Source: DATCSE01 sp036568605
GTDB lineage: Bacteria; Pseudomonadota; Gammaproteobacteria; Burkholderiales; Burkholderiaceae_C
Direction: 5' to 3'
Length of the DNA stretch: 7,243 nucleotides
Assembly (NCBI GenBank): GCA_036568605.1
Contig: DATCSE010000215.1
Span: forward strand, 1 to 7,243
Below the pieces are notes generated by a model. That model did not search any database. It had not been told where the DNA came from and saw only the letters and a program-made list of their open reading frames with translations. Positions 1-6,505 of the stretch are shown one piece after another. The position numbers were made by a program, and so were the translations under genes. How positions within the stretch are numbered: the first letter of the stretch is position 1; each line of letters opens with the position of its first letter.

Positions 1-656
1 ACCAGCCATCGATTCATGTCCACGATCTCCGGCCCGCACACCGAATGCGGCATCGGATACGCATGCCACTCCACGTCATAACCCAGCGCGACCAGCGCAT
101 CGCGCGACGCGACCGCGCGCGCGATGGTGATCACCGGATCCTGCGTGCCGTGCGCCTGGAAGATCGGCACGTCGGCGTTGGCCGGGTGACGCTCGGCGGC
201 GAGCTTGTCGGCCAGCGGCAGATAACCCGACATGCCCAGCAGCCCGGCCAGCCGCTCGGGGTGGCGCAGCCCGGCCATGAAGGTCATCGCGCAGCCCTGG
301 CTGAAGCCGGCCAGCACGATGCGTTGCGCGGCGATGCCGCGGCCGCGCTCGTGGGCGATCAGCTCCTCGACCAGCGCCTGCGATTCGCGCAGCCCGGCTT
401 CGTCCTCGCGCGTGGTGTCGCGCAGTTCGAAGCTCGCGCCGAGGATGTCGTACCACGCGCGCATCACGTAGCCGCCGTTGATCGTGACCGGACGCGTCGG
501 CCCGTGCGGGAAGATGAAGCGCACCGGGCCGACCGCGGTGAGGTCGAGCTCCTGGGCGATCGGCACGAAGTCGTTGCCGTCGGCGCCCAGGCCGTGCAGC
601 ACGATGATGCTCGCCGTCGGGTTGGGCGCGGTTTCGATCTCGATGGTGTCCAGCAT
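1..656 (-). CDS. Carboxylesterase / acyl-protein thioesterase-like alpha/beta hydrolase (3' end cut by window)
   Basis: Predicted cytoplasmic serine hydrolase of the phospholipase/carboxylesterase family (Abhydrolase_2), which cleaves short-chain carboxylic or thioester bonds; the natural substrate is unknown. The visible 218 residues start MLDTIEIETAPN, and an early LHGLGADGNDF segment is the usual oxyanion-hole region. The catalytic triad can be read directly: Ser119 in GFSQG, Asp173 in GTQDPV and His204 in MPHSV. The family is usually about 220 residues, so only a few C-terminal residues should be missing beyond base 1. The ATG at 654-656 gives the expected N-terminus and lies 10 nt after the xthA stop codon. 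That gap (GCACACCACC on the coding strand) has no clear Shine-Dalgarno, so translation may be coupled to xthA. The family call is firm, the substrate open. Confidence 0.9.
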   Translation of the reverse strand, partial: MLDTIEIETAPNPTASIIVLHGLGADGNDFVPIAQELDLTAVGPVRFIFPHGPTRPVTINGGYVMRAWYDILGASFELRDTTREDEAGLRESQALVEELIAHERGRGIAAQRIVLAGFSQGCAMTFMAGLRHPERLAGLLGMSGYLPLADKLAAERHPANADVPIFQAHGTQDPVITIARAVASRDALVALGYDVEWHAYPMPHSVCGPEIVDMNRWL

Positions 657-666
657 GGTGGTGTGC

Positions 667-1452
667 TCAGAGCGTGAAGTCGTAGTCGATCACGAGCGGC
701 GCGTGGTCGGAGAAGCGCTGCTCGAGGTAGATCTGCTCGGTCTTGGCCTTCGCGGCGATGCCGGGCGTCGCGATCTGGTAGTCGATGCGCCAGCCGACGT
801 TCTTCGCCCAGGCCTGGCCGCGGTTGCTCCACCAGGTGTACTGCTCCGGGTGCGGGTTCAGCGTGCGGAACACGTCGATCAGGCCGATCTCGTCGAACAG
901 CGTCGTCAGCCAGGCGCGCTCCTCGGGCAGGAAGCCGCTGTTCTTGCGGTTGCCGCGCCAGTTCTTCAGGTCGATTTCCTTGTGCGCGATGTTGATGTCG
1001 CCGACCAGCACGAACTCGCGCTCGGCCGCGAGCGCCTTCAGGTGCGGCGCGATCAGCGCGAGGAAGCGGTACTTGGCCTGCTGGCGGTGCTCGCCGCTGG
1101 TGCCGCTGGGGAAATAGCAGCTGATGATGCTGAGCTTGCGACGTGCGTTGTCGAAGCGCGCCTCGACGTAGCGGCCCTCGGCGTCGAATTCCGCATCGCC
1201 GATGCCCATCACGACCGCGCTGGGCTTCTTGCGCGTGTACAGACCGACGCCCGAATAACCCTTCTTCTCGGCGTAGTGAAAATGCCCGGTCATTCCGGCG
1301 ACGGTGTCGAAGCGGCCGGCCACGGTGTCGGCCTGGGCCTTGACCTCTTGCACGCCCATACAATCGGCGGCCACGCTCTCGGCCCAGGCTTCGAAGCCCT
1401 TGTTCGCGGCGGAGCGTATGCCATTCAGGTTCAGCGAGACGAGACGAAACAC
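667..1452 (-). CDS. xthA: Exodeoxyribonuclease III (AP endonuclease, Xth family)
   Basis: Mg-dependent base-excision repair enzyme: a 3'-5' exonuclease on double-stranded DNA that also cuts 5' of abasic sites. The 261-residue length matches the family (E. coli XthA has 268). The endonuclease/exonuclease/phosphatase fold motifs appear in order: SLNLNGIR with Asn8, VQEVK with metal ligand Glu36, SCYFP with Tyr113, GDINIAH with Asp152 and Asn154, WRIDYQ with Asp224, and the C-terminal SDHAPL with Asp249 and His250. These correspond to E. coli Asn7, Glu34, Tyr109, Asp151, Asn153, Asp229, Asp258 and His259, so it should be active. The start is GTG at 1450-1452, since no ATG in frame precedes the first catalytic Asn; no good Shine-Dalgarno is visible. 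It is divergent from pyrE and probably co-transcribed with the downstream esterase. The symbol exoA is also used for this family. Confidence 0.97.
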   Translation of the reverse strand: MFRLVSLNLNGIRSAANKGFEAWAESVAADCMGVQEVKAQADTVAGRFDTVAGMTGHFHYAEKKGYSGVGLYTRKKPSAVVMGIGDAEFDAEGRYVEARFDNARRKLSIISCYFPSGTSGEHRQQAKYRFLALIAPHLKALAAEREFVLVGDINIAHKEIDLKNWRGNRKNSGFLPEERAWLTTLFDEIGLIDVFRTLNPHPEQYTWWSNRGQAWAKNVGWRIDYQIATPGIAAKAKTEQIYLEQRFSDHAPLVIDYDFTL

Positions 1453-1487
1453 AGCGGTAGCAGCAGCGTCAGGGAGTGGTTCGATAC
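1453..1487. promoter_or_regulatory. Very short divergent spacer between xthA and pyrE
   Basis: Only 35 bp separate the xthA GTG from the pyrE ATG. The plus strand carries the pyrE Shine-Dalgarno candidate AGGGAG at 1471-1476. There is no room for two complete promoters, so the promoter of at least one gene, and probably both, should lie inside the coding region of the other. I found no hexamer pair in the flanks good enough to name. No pyrimidine-attenuator structure is visible here. Confidence 0.55.
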
Positions 1488-2195
1488 ATGAGCAGCACCA
1501 GCGGCAGCGATGCGCCGCATTCCGGCGACACGCTCGCCCAGGAATTTGTCAGGTTCGCGGTCGACACCGGGGTGCTGCGTTTCGGCGAGTTCAAGACCAA
1601 GGCCGGGCGGCTCTCGCCGTACTTCTTCAACGCCGGCCTGTTCGACGACGGCGCCAAGCTGGGCCGGCTCGCGGAATTCTATGCGCGGCGCCTGCTCCAA
1701 GCGCGCGCCAGCGGCGAGCTCGAATTCGACATGCTGTTCGGCCCGGCCTACAAGGGCATCGTGCTGGCGGCGGCCGTGGCGGTCGAGCTGGCCCGGCTCG
1801 GCCACAACGTGCCGTTCGCCTACAACCGCAAGGAGGCCAAAGATCATGGCGAAGGCGGCACGCTGGTCGGCGCGCCGCTGGCCGGCCGCGTTCTGATCAT
1901 CGATGACGTGATTTCGGCGGGCACCTCGGTGCGCGAGTCCATCGCGATGATCACGGCCGCCGGCGCGACGCCCCGTGCGGTGACCATCGCGCTCGACCGG
2001 CAGGAGAAAGCCACCGAAGCCGGTCAGGACGCCGAATGGTCGGCCGTGCAATATGTGCAGAAGCAGTTGGGCTTGCGCGTCGCGGCAATTGCGACGCTGA
2101 CGGACTTGCTGCACTATCTGCGGTCCAATGCCGACCCGGCGCTGGGCGCTCATTTCGAGCGGGTGGCCGCGTACCGCGAGCGGTATGGAGTCTGA
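1488..2195 (+). CDS. pyrE: Orotate phosphoribosyltransferase
   Basis: Converts orotate plus PRPP to orotidine 5'-monophosphate, the fifth step of de novo UMP synthesis, as a cytoplasmic dimer. The 235-residue product shows the N-terminal orotate-site segment FKTKAGRLSPYFFN (36-49), FGPAYKG (84-90), the flexible catalytic loop RKEAKDHGEGG (114-124) whose residues reach into the partner active site, and the PRPP-binding motif VLIIDDVISAGTS (135-147). It is longer than E. coli PyrE (213 residues) because of a short N-terminal extension and an insertion around residues 55-80, which I believe is usual for Burkholderiales. I chose the ATG at 1488, preceded by AGGGAG at 1471-1476 with a somewhat long 11-nt spacer. 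A GTG at 1476 would add four residues (VRYM in effect) but would lose that ribosome site. The stop codon directly abuts the next gene. Confidence 0.98.
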   Translation: MSSTSGSDAPHSGDTLAQEFVRFAVDTGVLRFGEFKTKAGRLSPYFFNAGLFDDGAKLGRLAEFYARRLLQARASGELEFDMLFGPAYKGIVLAAAVAVELARLGHNVPFAYNRKEAKDHGEGGTLVGAPLAGRVLIIDDVISAGTSVRESIAMITAAGATPRAVTIALDRQEKATEAGQDAEWSAVQYVQKQLGLRVAAIATLTDLLHYLRSNADPALGAHFERVAAYRERYGV

Positions 2196-2930
2196 ATGCG
2201 ATCGATGCTGCTGCCGATGATGCCGAGTGCCCGTGCCGTACTGCGCCCGGCACTGGCTGCGGCGCTGGCGCTGGGTGTGGCGGTCGGCGCGCAGGCGCAG
2301 GCCGCTGGCGGCGGCAGCAAGGCGATCTACAGCTGCATCGACGCGAACGGCAAGCGCCTGACGTCGGACCGGCCGATCCCCGAATGCATCGCGCGGGAGC
2401 AGCGCGAGCTGAATGCCGACGGCTCGATCAAGCGCATCGTGCCGCCGACCATGACCGCCGACGAGCGCGCCGAAGCCGAGGCACGCGAACGCGAGGCCGC
2501 CGCCGAGCGCGCAGCGAAGTCCGATGCGCTGCGCCGCGACCGCAACCTGATCGCGCGCTTCCCGAACGAAGCGGCGCACAACCGGGCGCGCGAGGCGGCG
2601 CTGGACGACATGCGCAAGGCGGTGAAGATTTCCGAGAACCGGCTCGCGCTGCTGGCGACCGAGCGCAAGCCGCTGATGGACGAGACCGAGTTCTACGTCG
2701 GCAAGCCGCTGCCGCCGAAGCTGAAGGCCCAGATCGACGCGAACGACGTGGCGAGCGAGGCGCAGCGCAGCCTGCTGCAGACCCAGCAGGCCGAAATCGT
2801 GCGGATCAACGCGCTGTACGACGCCGAACTCGAGCGGCTGCGCAAGCTGTGGGGCGGCGCGCAGCCGGGGACCCTGGGCGCGCTGCCGCCGGTGGCGGCA
2901 GCGTCAGCGCCGCGCAAAGCGCAGCGCTGA
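2196..2930 (+). CDS. Secreted DUF4124-type protein with coiled-coil-like middle, function unknown
   Basis: A 244-residue protein of unknown function. The N-terminus has basic residues (R2, R13, R17) and a hydrophobic Ala/Leu stretch at about 18-32, ending in AQAQA, a good signal peptidase I site (cleavage near residue 34-36), so export to the periplasm is expected. The segment after it, IYSCIDANGKRLTSDRPIPEC (about 44-64, with Cys47 and Cys64), fits the DUF4124 domain common in Burkholderiales, a small beta-rich module that often reads 'YxCxDxxGxxxxSDxPxxxC'. From about 85 to 115 it is Glu/Ala/Arg-rich and probably forms a coiled coil; the rest is helical and charged, ending in an Ala/Pro-rich tail. 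The ATG immediately follows the pyrE TGA, with GGAG at 2187-2190 and a 5-nt spacer, so it is likely co-translated with pyrE. A functional link to pyrimidine synthesis is not supported. Confidence 0.85.
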   Translation: MRSMLLPMMPSARAVLRPALAAALALGVAVGAQAQAAGGGSKAIYSCIDANGKRLTSDRPIPECIAREQRELNADGSIKRIVPPTMTADERAEAEAREREAAAERAAKSDALRRDRNLIARFPNEAAHNRAREAALDDMRKAVKISENRLALLATERKPLMDETEFYVGKPLPPKLKAQIDANDVASEAQRSLLQTQQAEIVRINALYDAELERLRKLWGGAQPGTLGALPPVAAASAPRKAQR

Positions 2931-2936
2931 GCAACC

Positions 2937-3008
2937 CCGTTCGCCCTGAAGTATCGAAGGGCCGCGTCGAGCACCTCCACGGAGGCTTCGATACCTCAGC
3001 CTGAGCGG
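2937..3008. repeat. Imperfect palindromic intergenic element (REP-like) between convergent genes
   Basis: Two 24-nt arms, 2937-2960 and 2985-3008, are inverted copies matching at 18 of 24 positions by my alignment; the best-conserved core is GTATCGAAG. A smaller perfect hairpin lies at 2974-2985 (CCTCC, two-base loop, GGAGG), just inside the right arm. The element fills the gap between the stop codons of the DUF4124 gene and gatB. It resembles the dispersed Comamonadaceae intergenic repeat with arms like TTCGCCCTGAGC...TCGAAGG; that resemblance is from memory. It may act as a bidirectional transcription end or RNA-stabilising structure, but no T-tract follows either side, so it is not a canonical intrinsic terminator. 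Confidence 0.7.
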
Positions 3009-3024
3009 ATCCTCGGTCGCTCAG
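3001..3024. repeat. 7-bp inverted repeat spanning the gatB stop codon
   Basis: CTGAGCG at 3001-3007 and CGCTCAG at 3018-3024 are perfect reverse complements separated by 10 nt, extendable by one G-T pair. The right copy contains the gatB stop codon (TCA at 3021-3023 on this strand). The left copy is part of the right arm of the larger palindrome, so the two structures would compete in the gatB transcript. Confidence 0.6.
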
Positions 3025-4478
3025 CCGGCCAGCTTCTTCTTCAACAGCTCGTTCACCTGCGTTGGGTTGCCCTTGCCCTTGGTTGCCTTCATCGCCTGGC
3101 CGACCAGCGCGTTGAAAGCCTTCTCCTTGCCGGCGCGGTATTCCTCGACCGACTTGGCGTTCGCGGCGAGCACCTCGTCGACGATGCGCTCCAGCTCGCC
3201 GGTGTCGCTCATCTGCTTCAGGCCCTTGGCCTCGATGATCGCATCGACATCGCCGCCGGCGGCCGGGTCGGACCACAGCGCGTCGAACACCTGCTTCGCG
3301 CCGTTGTTCGAGATCGTGCCGTCGGCGATGCGGCGGATCAGCGCGGCCAGCGTTGCCGCGGTCACCGGCGACGCGTCGATCTCGATCGCCTGCGCGTTCA
3401 GCCGCCGCGAAACCTCGCCCATCAGCCAGTTCGCGGCGAGCTTGGGTTGGCCGCTGGCCTTCGCCGCAGCCTCGAAATAGGCGGCGAACGCCTTGCTCTG
3501 CGTCATCATCGCCGCGTCGTACGCGGGCAGCGCGTAGTCGTGCTGGAAGCGCGCCGCCATCGCGCCGGGCAGCTCCGGCATCTCGGCGCGCACGCGTGAG
3601 ATCCACTCGGGCGCGATCACCAGCGGCGGCAGGTCCGGGTCCGGGAAGTAGCGGTAGTCGTGCGCGTCTTCCTTCGTGCGCATCGCGCGCGTCTCGCCGG
3701 TGTCGGGGTCGAACAGCACGGTGGCCTGCTGGACCTGGCCGCCGTCCTCGATCAGATCGATCTGCCACTGCACTTCGAAATCGATCGCCTGCTGCATGAA
3801 CTTGAAGCTGTTCAGGTTCTTGATCTCGCGGCGCGTGCCGAACGGGGCGCCCGGTTTGCGCACCGAGACGTTCGCATCGCAGCGGAACGACCCTTCCTGC
3901 ATGTTGCCGTCGCAGATGCCGAGCCAGACCACGAGCGTGTGCAGCGCGCGCGCGTACTCGACCGCCTCGCGGCTCGAGCGCATGTCGGGCTCGGTGACGA
4001 TCTCCAAGAGCGGCGTGCCGGCGCGGTTCAGGTCGATGCCGCTCTGGCCCTGGTAGTCCTCGTGCAGCGACTTGCCGGCGTCCTCCTCGAGGTGCGCGCG
4101 GGTCAGGTTCACCTTGTGCTTGACGCCGTCGACATAGAACTCGACCGCCCCGCCCTGCACCACCGGCGTCTCGTACTGGCTGATCTGGTAGCCCTTGGGC
4201 AGGTCGGGGTAGAAGTAGTTCTTGCGCGCGAAGATCGACAGGTTGGCGACCTTCGCGCCGACGCCCAGCCCGAAGCGGATCGCGCGTTCGACCGCACCGC
4301 GGTTCAGCACCGGCAGCGTGCCGGGCAGTGCGAGGTCGACCGCGTTGGCCTGCGTGTTGGGCTCGGCGCCGAACGCGGTGGACGAGCCGCTGAAGATCTT
4401 CGATTGCGTGGAAAGCTGGGCGTGTGTCTCGATGCCGATGACGACTTCGTAGCCACGGATCAGTGCGGGCGTTGCCAT
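3021..4478 (-). CDS. gatB: Aspartyl/glutamyl-tRNA(Asn/Gln) amidotransferase subunit B
   Basis: The tRNA-binding kinase/amidase subunit of GatCAB: it phosphorylates the side chain of Glu-tRNA(Gln) or Asp-tRNA(Asn) with ATP and swaps the phosphate for ammonia supplied by GatA. The 485-residue length is normal. Signature segments are GIETHAQL (15-22), AHLEEDAGK (128-136), DLNRAGTPLLEIVTEPD (149-165), CDANVSVR (200-207), EIKNLNSF (218-225) and DYRYFPDPDLPPL (274-286). The C-terminal third is the helical/YqeY-like tRNA-contacting tail, ending GKGNPTQVNELLKKKLAG. The start is the ATG at 4476-4478 (MATPALIRGYE), five nt after the gatA TGA; the reading frame stays open far upstream inside gatA, but that part is only a shadow frame. 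Last gene of the gatCAB operon. Confidence 0.98.
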   Translation of the reverse strand: MATPALIRGYEVVIGIETHAQLSTQSKIFSGSSTAFGAEPNTQANAVDLALPGTLPVLNRGAVERAIRFGLGVGAKVANLSIFARKNYFYPDLPKGYQISQYETPVVQGGAVEFYVDGVKHKVNLTRAHLEEDAGKSLHEDYQGQSGIDLNRAGTPLLEIVTEPDMRSSREAVEYARALHTLVVWLGICDGNMQEGSFRCDANVSVRKPGAPFGTRREIKNLNSFKFMQQAIDFEVQWQIDLIEDGGQVQQATVLFDPDTGETRAMRTKEDAHDYRYFPDPDLPPLVIAPEWISRVRAEMPELPGAMAARFQHDYALPAYDAAMMTQSKAFAAYFEAAAKASGQPKLAANWLMGEVSRRLNAQAIEIDASPVTAATLAALIRRIADGTISNNGAKQVFDALWSDPAAGGDVDAIIEAKGLKQMSDTGELERIVDEVLAANAKSVEEYRAGKEKAFNALVGQAMKATKGKGNPTQVNELLKKKLAG

Positions 4479-4483
4479 GGTGC

Positions 4484-5992
4484 TCAATACCCCGCCGGCT
4501 TGCGCTCGTGCCAATTGGTCGCCTGCTGGAACGCATGCGCCGCGTGCAGCAGCCGGCCTTCGTCGAAATAGTTGCCGATCAGCTGCAGCCCGACCGGCAT
4601 GCCGCCTTCGCCGAACCCGGCCGGCAGGCTCATGCCGGGCAGCCCGGCGAGGCTGGCCGGCAGCGTGAAGATGTCGGCCAGGTAGTTCGCGACCGGGTCG
4701 TCGCTCTTCGCACCGATCTTCCATGCGACCGTCGGCGCGACCGGCCCGGCGATCAGGTCGCAGTCGCGGAAGCAGGCCTGGAAGTCGTCGGCGATCATGC
4801 GGCGCAGCTTCTGCGCCTGCAGGTAGTAGGCGTCGTAGTAGCCGTGCGAGAGCACGTAGGTGCCGATCATGATGCGGCGCTTGACCTCGGGGCCGAAGCC
4901 GACGCTGCGGCTCTTCTTGTACATGTCCTCGAGGTCGGTGTAGCGGTCGGCGCGGTGGCCATAGCGCACGCCGTCGAAGCGCGACAGGTTCGAGCTCGCC
5001 TCGGCCGGCGCGATGATGTAGTAGACCGGGATTGACAGTTCGGTGCGCGGCAGGCTGACGTCGACCAGCGTCGCGCCCAGCTTCTCGAGCTCGGCGAGAC
5101 CGGCGCGCACGGCGCGGTCGACGTCGCTCGCGAGCGCGGCCGGGAAGAACTCCTTCGGCAGCCCGATGCGCAGGCCGCGCAGCGGCTGCGCGGCGCTGGC
5201 GCCGTCGCGCGGCGCGAGCATCTGCGCGTGGAAGTCCTGCGCCGGGCGCTGCGCGCTGGTTGCATCGCGCTCGTCGAAGCCGCTCATCGCCGACAGCAGC
5301 AGCGCGCAATCCTCGGCGTTGCGCGCGAACGGCCCGGCCTGGTCAAGGCTGGACGCGAACGCGATCATCCCGTAGCGCGAGCACACGCCGTAGGTCGGCT
5401 TGATGCCGGTGACGCCGGAAAAGCTGGCCGGCTGGCGGATCGAGCCGCCGGTGTCGGTGCCGGTGGCCGCGGGCACCAGCCGCGCTGCGACCGCGGCGGC
5501 CGAGCCGCCCGACGAGCCGCCCGGCACGCGGCCCGTGTCCCACGGGTTGCGGGCCGGGCCGTAAGCCGAGTTCTCGTTGCTCGAGCCCATCGCGAACTCG
5601 TCGCAGTTGAGCTTGGCCAGCGCCACCGTGCCCGCCCCGGGGCCGCGGCCCGGCTCGCCGCTGCCCAGCCGCGCGACCACGGTCGCGTCGAACGGGCTGC
5701 GGTAGCCGGCCAGCATCTTCGAGCCGGCGGTGGTCGGCGCCTCGCGCGTCACGAAGATGTCCTTGTGCGCGATCGGCACGCCCAGCAGCGGGCCGCGTTC
5801 GCCGGCGGCGCGGCGGGCATCGGCGGCGGCGGCCTGCGCTTCGGCCTGGCCGTCGAACGCGAGCACCGCGTGCAGTTCCTCGTGCTCGGCGAAGCGTGCC
5901 AGCAGGTGCCGGGTGGCCTCGACGCTCGAGACTTCTTTCAGGTCCAGCGCGCGGCCCAGCTCGGCCACGCCCATGTCGTGCAGCTCTTTCAT
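4484..5992 (-). CDS. gatA: Aspartyl/glutamyl-tRNA(Asn/Gln) amidotransferase subunit A
   Basis: Glutaminase subunit of GatCAB, an amidase-signature enzyme that releases ammonia from glutamine and channels it to GatB. The product has 502 residues, slightly long. The Ser-cisSer-Lys triad is intact: Lys77 in IAHKD, cis-Ser160 in PGGSSGGS and nucleophile Ser184 in TDTGGS. Other family blocks are LNCDEFAMGSSNENS (128-142), GVTGIKPTYG (193-202) and, near the C-terminus, SLAGLPGMSLP. The distance from Lys to cis-Ser is 83 residues, against 75 in Staphylococcus aureus GatA (Lys79, Ser154), because of a Gly/Pro-rich insert near residues 110-121. The ATG at 5990-5992 has GAGGGG at 5998-6003 (minus strand) with a 5-nt spacer. 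It sits 79 bp after gatC and 5 nt before gatB. Confidence 0.98.
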   Translation of the reverse strand: MKELHDMGVAELGRALDLKEVSSVEATRHLLARFAEHEELHAVLAFDGQAEAQAAAADARRAAGERGPLLGVPIAHKDIFVTREAPTTAGSKMLAGYRSPFDATVVARLGSGEPGRGPGAGTVALAKLNCDEFAMGSSNENSAYGPARNPWDTGRVPGGSSGGSAAAVAARLVPAATGTDTGGSIRQPASFSGVTGIKPTYGVCSRYGMIAFASSLDQAGPFARNAEDCALLLSAMSGFDERDATSAQRPAQDFHAQMLAPRDGASAAQPLRGLRIGLPKEFFPAALASDVDRAVRAGLAELEKLGATLVDVSLPRTELSIPVYYIIAPAEASSNLSRFDGVRYGHRADRYTDLEDMYKKSRSVGFGPEVKRRIMIGTYVLSHGYYDAYYLQAQKLRRMIADDFQACFRDCDLIAGPVAPTVAWKIGAKSDDPVANYLADIFTLPASLAGLPGMSLPAGFGEGGMPVGLQLIGNYFDEGRLLHAAHAFQQATNWHERKPAGY

Positions 5993-6001
5993 GTGAGCCC
6001 C

Positions 6002-6060
6002 TCGTCCGATGAGTACGTCGGCCGGTCCCCCGAGGGGACGAGCCTTGCTTGGGGCGGCCC
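6002..6060. repeat. GC-rich hairpin spacer between gatC and gatA, possible dispersed repeat
   Basis: The gatC-gatA gap (5993-6071) is long compared with the 5-nt gatA-gatB gap. It contains a perfect 6-bp stem with a three-base loop at 6025-6039 (GTCCCC, CGA, GGGGAC). On the minus strand it is preceded by a GGGCCGCCCCAAGCAAGGC segment. The combination CCGCCCCAAGC followed by CCCTCGGGGG resembles a scattered intergenic repeat I recall from Comamonadaceae, without a search to confirm it. In mRNA the hairpin would form about 20 nt upstream of the gatA Shine-Dalgarno. Confidence 0.5.
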
Positions 6061-6071
6061 GGCGCGGCGGC

Positions 6072-6383
6072 TCATCCGCCGATCACCTTCGGTACGAGGT
6101 ACAGCCCGTCCTCGACGGCCGGCGCACTGCGCTGGTTCAGCGCCCGCTCGGCCGGGCCGGACGGTTCGGTGACCACGTCGTCGCGCAGCCGCAGGTGCAC
6201 CTCGTGCGCCGCCGACAGCGGCGTGTACAGCGGCTCGATGCCGCTCGTGTCGACCGCGCTCATCTGTTCGACGATCGAAAAGAAGCCGTTGAGCTGCGTC
6301 AGCATCGCGGCGCGCTCGTCGTTCGCGAGTTCGAGTCGGGCGAGCTGGGCGATGCGGCCGACGTCTTCGGGGGTCAGGGCCAT
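6072..6383 (-). CDS. gatC: Aspartyl/glutamyl-tRNA(Asn/Gln) amidotransferase subunit C
   Basis: Small structural subunit of GatCAB that wraps around the GatA-GatB interface and stabilises GatA. The 103-residue product begins MALTPEDVGRIAQLARLELA, the classic GatC N-terminal helix, continues with LNGFFSIVEQMSAVDTSGIEPLYTP (31-55), the interface region, and ends with the conserved extended tail VEDGLYLVPKVI (90-101). The ATG at 6381-6383 gives the normal family start. The frame is open upstream to about 6542, but that part is not GatC-like. The Shine-Dalgarno is weak: the leader directly before the ATG is pyrimidine-rich. First gene of the gatCAB operon and divergent from mreB. Confidence 0.97.
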   Translation of the reverse strand: MALTPEDVGRIAQLARLELANDERAAMLTQLNGFFSIVEQMSAVDTSGIEPLYTPLSAAHEVHLRLRDDVVTEPSGPAERALNQRSAPAVEDGLYLVPKVIGG

Positions 6384-6388
6384 GGTGA

Positions 6389-6410
6389 GAGACGACAAAG
6401 AGACGACAAA
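6389..6410. repeat. Two tandem copies of an 11-bp unit in the gatC leader
   Basis: GAGACGACAAA occurs twice in direct succession (6389-6399 and 6400-6410), starting five bases upstream of the gatC start codon. On the gatC sense strand this gives a U-rich TTTGTCGTCTC doublet just where a ribosome site would be expected. It may be a simple duplication; no known regulator site is recognised. Confidence 0.75.
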
Positions 6411-6477
6411 GAAAAGGGCAACGCACGAAGCGCCAAAAAGCGCGCGGAAAGGATGTGAGAAAGGGTATGCGATCGGG

Positions 6478-6505
6478 TCGACAGCCGCACCCCTTCGAGT
6501 ATTAT
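6478..6505 (+). promoter_or_regulatory. Candidate sigma70 promoter for mreB
   Basis: TCGACA at 6478-6483 (five of six matches to TTGACA) and TATTAT at 6500-6505 (five of six to TATAAT) are separated by 16 bp. Transcription would begin near 6512 and leave a leader of about 130 nt before the mreB ATG. It is the best hexamer pair I see in the divergent region, in otherwise very GC-rich DNA. The prediction is by eye only. Confidence 0.5.

Noticed and set aside
478..1491. Long plus-strand open frame opposite xthA and the esterase
   Set aside because: It is the complement of two genes with complete catalytic motifs, and its composition is what high-GC antisense frames give. No recognisable domain.
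2036..3004. Plus-strand frame overlapping the pyrE end and the DUF4124 gene, reading through the palindrome
   Set aside because: Out-of-frame shadow; its tail (VRPEVSKG type) is simply the translated repeat element.
2806..4536. Minus-strand frame running through gatB and beyond
   Set aside because: Arg-rich low-complexity translation in a frame different from the real gatB; it also crosses the intergenic palindrome.
3660..4571. Long plus-strand open frame opposite gatB
   Set aside because: Shadow of gatB; Arg/Val/Leu/Ala-rich with no motif and no ribosome site.
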